Shown: piece by piece, positions 62,158-64,000 of the stretch
How positions within the stretch are numbered: the first letter of the stretch is position 1
Layout: every line of letters starts with the position of its first letter
Assembly (NCBI GenBank): GCA_963573315.1
Contig: OY752153.1
Span: forward strand, 248,001-312,000
Source: Entomortierella parvispora
Lineage: Eukaryota > Mortierellomycota > Mortierellomycetes > Mortierellales > Mortierellaceae
Reading direction: 5' to 3'
Length of the DNA stretch: 64,000 nt
Program-made: the position numbers and the translations under genes
Notes under the pieces: generated by a model
Seen by the model: the letters and a program-made list of their open reading frames with translations, nothing else
Databases searched by the model: none
Told to the model about the DNA's origin: nothing

Positions 62158-64000
62158 CTAACTATCGTCCTCCATTGGTTCACCATCTATATTCTCGTCA
62201 TCCATAGGCACTCCATCAATATCCCCATCTACATATGGCTCTCCATCCAGGTCCTCGTCCTCCATAGGCTCTCCATCCAAATCATCCAATGGCTCGCCAT
62301 CAAGATCTTGCTGTGCTCTGTCAGCAGGTACCGATTCATCCATGACTGGAATAAAACCAGATGGGGCACCAGGGGCTTTCATTGCAGAAGTACCATCCGA
62401 AACAGAATGGGTGTCCAAAGATGATTCTGTGGTTGAGCTGGGCGTAGGCTCATTGTCTCTTCTTGTCAAAATGGTCGAAAGATTGTCGAGGTACACCTGA
62501 GGGAAAACGATCCAGTTCTCCCACACTGAAAGGACATTAGAAATCTGGCGTCTGAATTGCTCTGCCTTCAATCTCGCGTCGATGCCTCTGTAGATCCCGT
62601 TCAGAGCTTCAAAAATAAATGGGAGTTTTCCTTCCAATCTAAACACCCCATGGATGTCCATTGAAAAAATAAGGATAAATATCAATAACAGGATAAAAAA
62701 AAATTGCCCGGAAAAATAGGAACAACACAACATACGCTGATCTAAACTTCCAAACGTTTGGAAGAGGTACACTGCAGTTGTGCAAGAGATCTGAAATGAG
62801 ATATAGACGCGCAAGCCGAATCGGTTGTGGGGTATTGGGCAACACCATTGAGCTGACAAGAATATCCACGATCTACACACAAAAGTGAATATTGAAATCA
62901 GTTAGTTGACCTTTGTCCGCTTTGGCTCAGTCCTAGATGCTCGACGTCGTGTACCTCATCTGCAGCGTCAGCATGCTGCATGCAAAACATCATGCCCCTT
63001 CCAACTGATCGCCTTGTGCTCGACATCAACCGAAGCTGGGCCTCAAAGAAGGCTCGGGCTCCTCGACTCAATGTGCCTTTGGCGGCTGCCTTCTCAAACT
63101 CATCCTCGTGCGCCTCTGCCAGTCGTTCGTCTTCATCAAAAACATCGTCGGTAAAGGGCATCAGAGGCGGGACCCAAACAGGCCCACCTTGGACCATTTT
63201 GAAAGGCTCTGTCCTCCAGCGGGTCACCGTGTCTCCCTGCATCAAAGAGTACAATTTCCACCGGTAGTATATATGATCGGGCGACTAAATAACACCGACG
63301 ATGCGATAGGACCATTAGCAAAAACGTCAACATTCAAGTCGTACCTCTGGAGAGGATCAAATTACCTTGAAATTGATTAAAAATGAAAAAGACGGGTTAT
63401 GGGCCTCCTTCTCGATAAGTGCCTGCTCAAACTCATGACCGACGGCCAAGATTTTTTCAACTACTCTGTGGATGCGCATCAGGGTCTGCCAATCGCTAGG
63501 AACGCTCACAACAACATCAGTGCTTGACCTGGGTAATGATTTCCTAACAGCTACCTTCACTGCCTTTGGAAGAGGCACGTAGTCCTTGCTCACTAAAAAA
63601 ATGTGCAGTTTGGAACCAGTGATGATTAGATTTGGCTTACTGTGATGTCCGTGGGACAAAACGGTCGAACGCATACCATAGAAAGGAACTGCCGGAAGAG
63701 GAACGGCTTTTCCCCATCCGAGCTTCATTATGTAGCCCATGAGATCCATGCCCTCCATCTCACGCAGGGCCACTGCAGCATCCACTCTCTCCATAAAGCT
63801 CACAAATCCACAGTTCCTGTTTCTTTCAATCTCCTCCGTGGTCCTTGGCCACATAATCTTGATGCTTGCAATGGGTCCATATTTTGCAAACTCCTGACAA
63901 AGCTGCTCCTCGTTCACCGTTGGGTTGATATTTCCGATGTACAGGTTGGTGGTGTGCGGGTCTCCAGTATCTCTTGATCCAATTTTAATATCATCTACAA
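62158..64000 (-). CDS. SR140: SR140/U2SURP U2-snRNP-associated splicing factor (5' end outside window)
   Basis: Exons seen: 64000–63366 (runs off the window), 63284–62955, 62872–62736 and 62638–62158. RRM: DPHTTNLYIGNINPTVNEEQ (RNP2), ASIKIMWPRT, RNCGFVSF (RNP1) and YIMKLGWGKAVPLP. SURP module: IHRVVEKILAVGHEFEQALI ... NPSFSFLINFK|SPDHIYYRWKLYSL, joined by splicing. RPR/CID domain: MMFCMQHADAADE|IVDILV, IRLARLYLISDLLHNCSV, RSA|LEGKLPFIFEALNGIYRG. Then repeated DLDGEP/DIDGVP units and stop, where animal homologues continue into an RS tail. This order (RRM–SURP–CID–DLDG repeats) is specific to SR140. Nuclear; acts with the U2 snRNP in pre-mRNA splicing. The first exon is incomplete, so the total length is unknown. 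Confidence 0.93.

Noticed and set aside
1-64000. CRISPR arrays, operons, ribosome binding sites, rRNA
   Set aside because: None seen; intron structure and gene families show a eukaryotic nuclear sequence, so bacterial features are not expected.

Overview
This is a gene-dense, intron-bearing fungal nuclear segment. The gene content (tandem NACHT–pentapeptide–WD40 proteins, an expanded and largely intronless F-box/LRR family, short GT..AG introns with GTAAG-type donors, and a RecQ4 helicase still fused to its Sld2 domain) points to an early-diverging filamentous fungus. Mortierellaceae (Mortierella/Linnemannia type) is my best guess. That placement is inferred from family architecture, not from any search.

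Layout. 0.5–12.8 kb: two large paralogous STAND/NLR-like NTPases in tandem on the minus strand. 14–21 kb: a Ser/Gln-rich F-box protein and a five-exon Cti6-like PHD-finger protein, diverging from a 2-kb pyrimidine-rich spacer. 21–28 kb: two intact F-box/LRR genes, one clear F-box pseudogene and a degenerate F-box remnant. 30–34 kb: a small secreted cysteine-rich protein bracketed by related repeats, then a five-exon secreted M13 (neprilysin-like) metalloprotease. 34.8–38.6 kb: diverged repeats and an 11-exon gene of a family I cannot name. 39–43.4 kb: a graveyard containing a relic copy of the M13 peptidase, a Tc1/mariner-like MITE, a nonsense-broken expansin/RlpA-like gene and a tyrosine-recombinase remnant. 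44.6–52.2 kb: F-box/LRR, cupin, F-box/WD40 and F-box-like/LRR genes. 52.4–58.4 kb: a Sld2–RecQ4 helicase with an array of TPT motifs. 58.7–61.9 kb: two tandem F-box genes, the first with an 11-bp duplication that shifts its C-terminus. 62.2–64.0 kb: the 3' part of an SR140/U2SURP splicing factor that runs off the window.

How it fits together. RecQ4/Sld2, SR140 and the PHD protein are conserved housekeeping nuclear genes. The NLR-like pair, the F-box family, the secreted protease and the small secreted protein are lineage-expanded accessory genes for sensing, protein turnover and the extracellular interface. A recurring theme is gene damage by short (11–16 bp) tandem duplications and point nonsense changes in the accessory genes. 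Exon joins given here were derived by hand from reading frame, splice dinucleotides and family homology; each listed join keeps the frame open.
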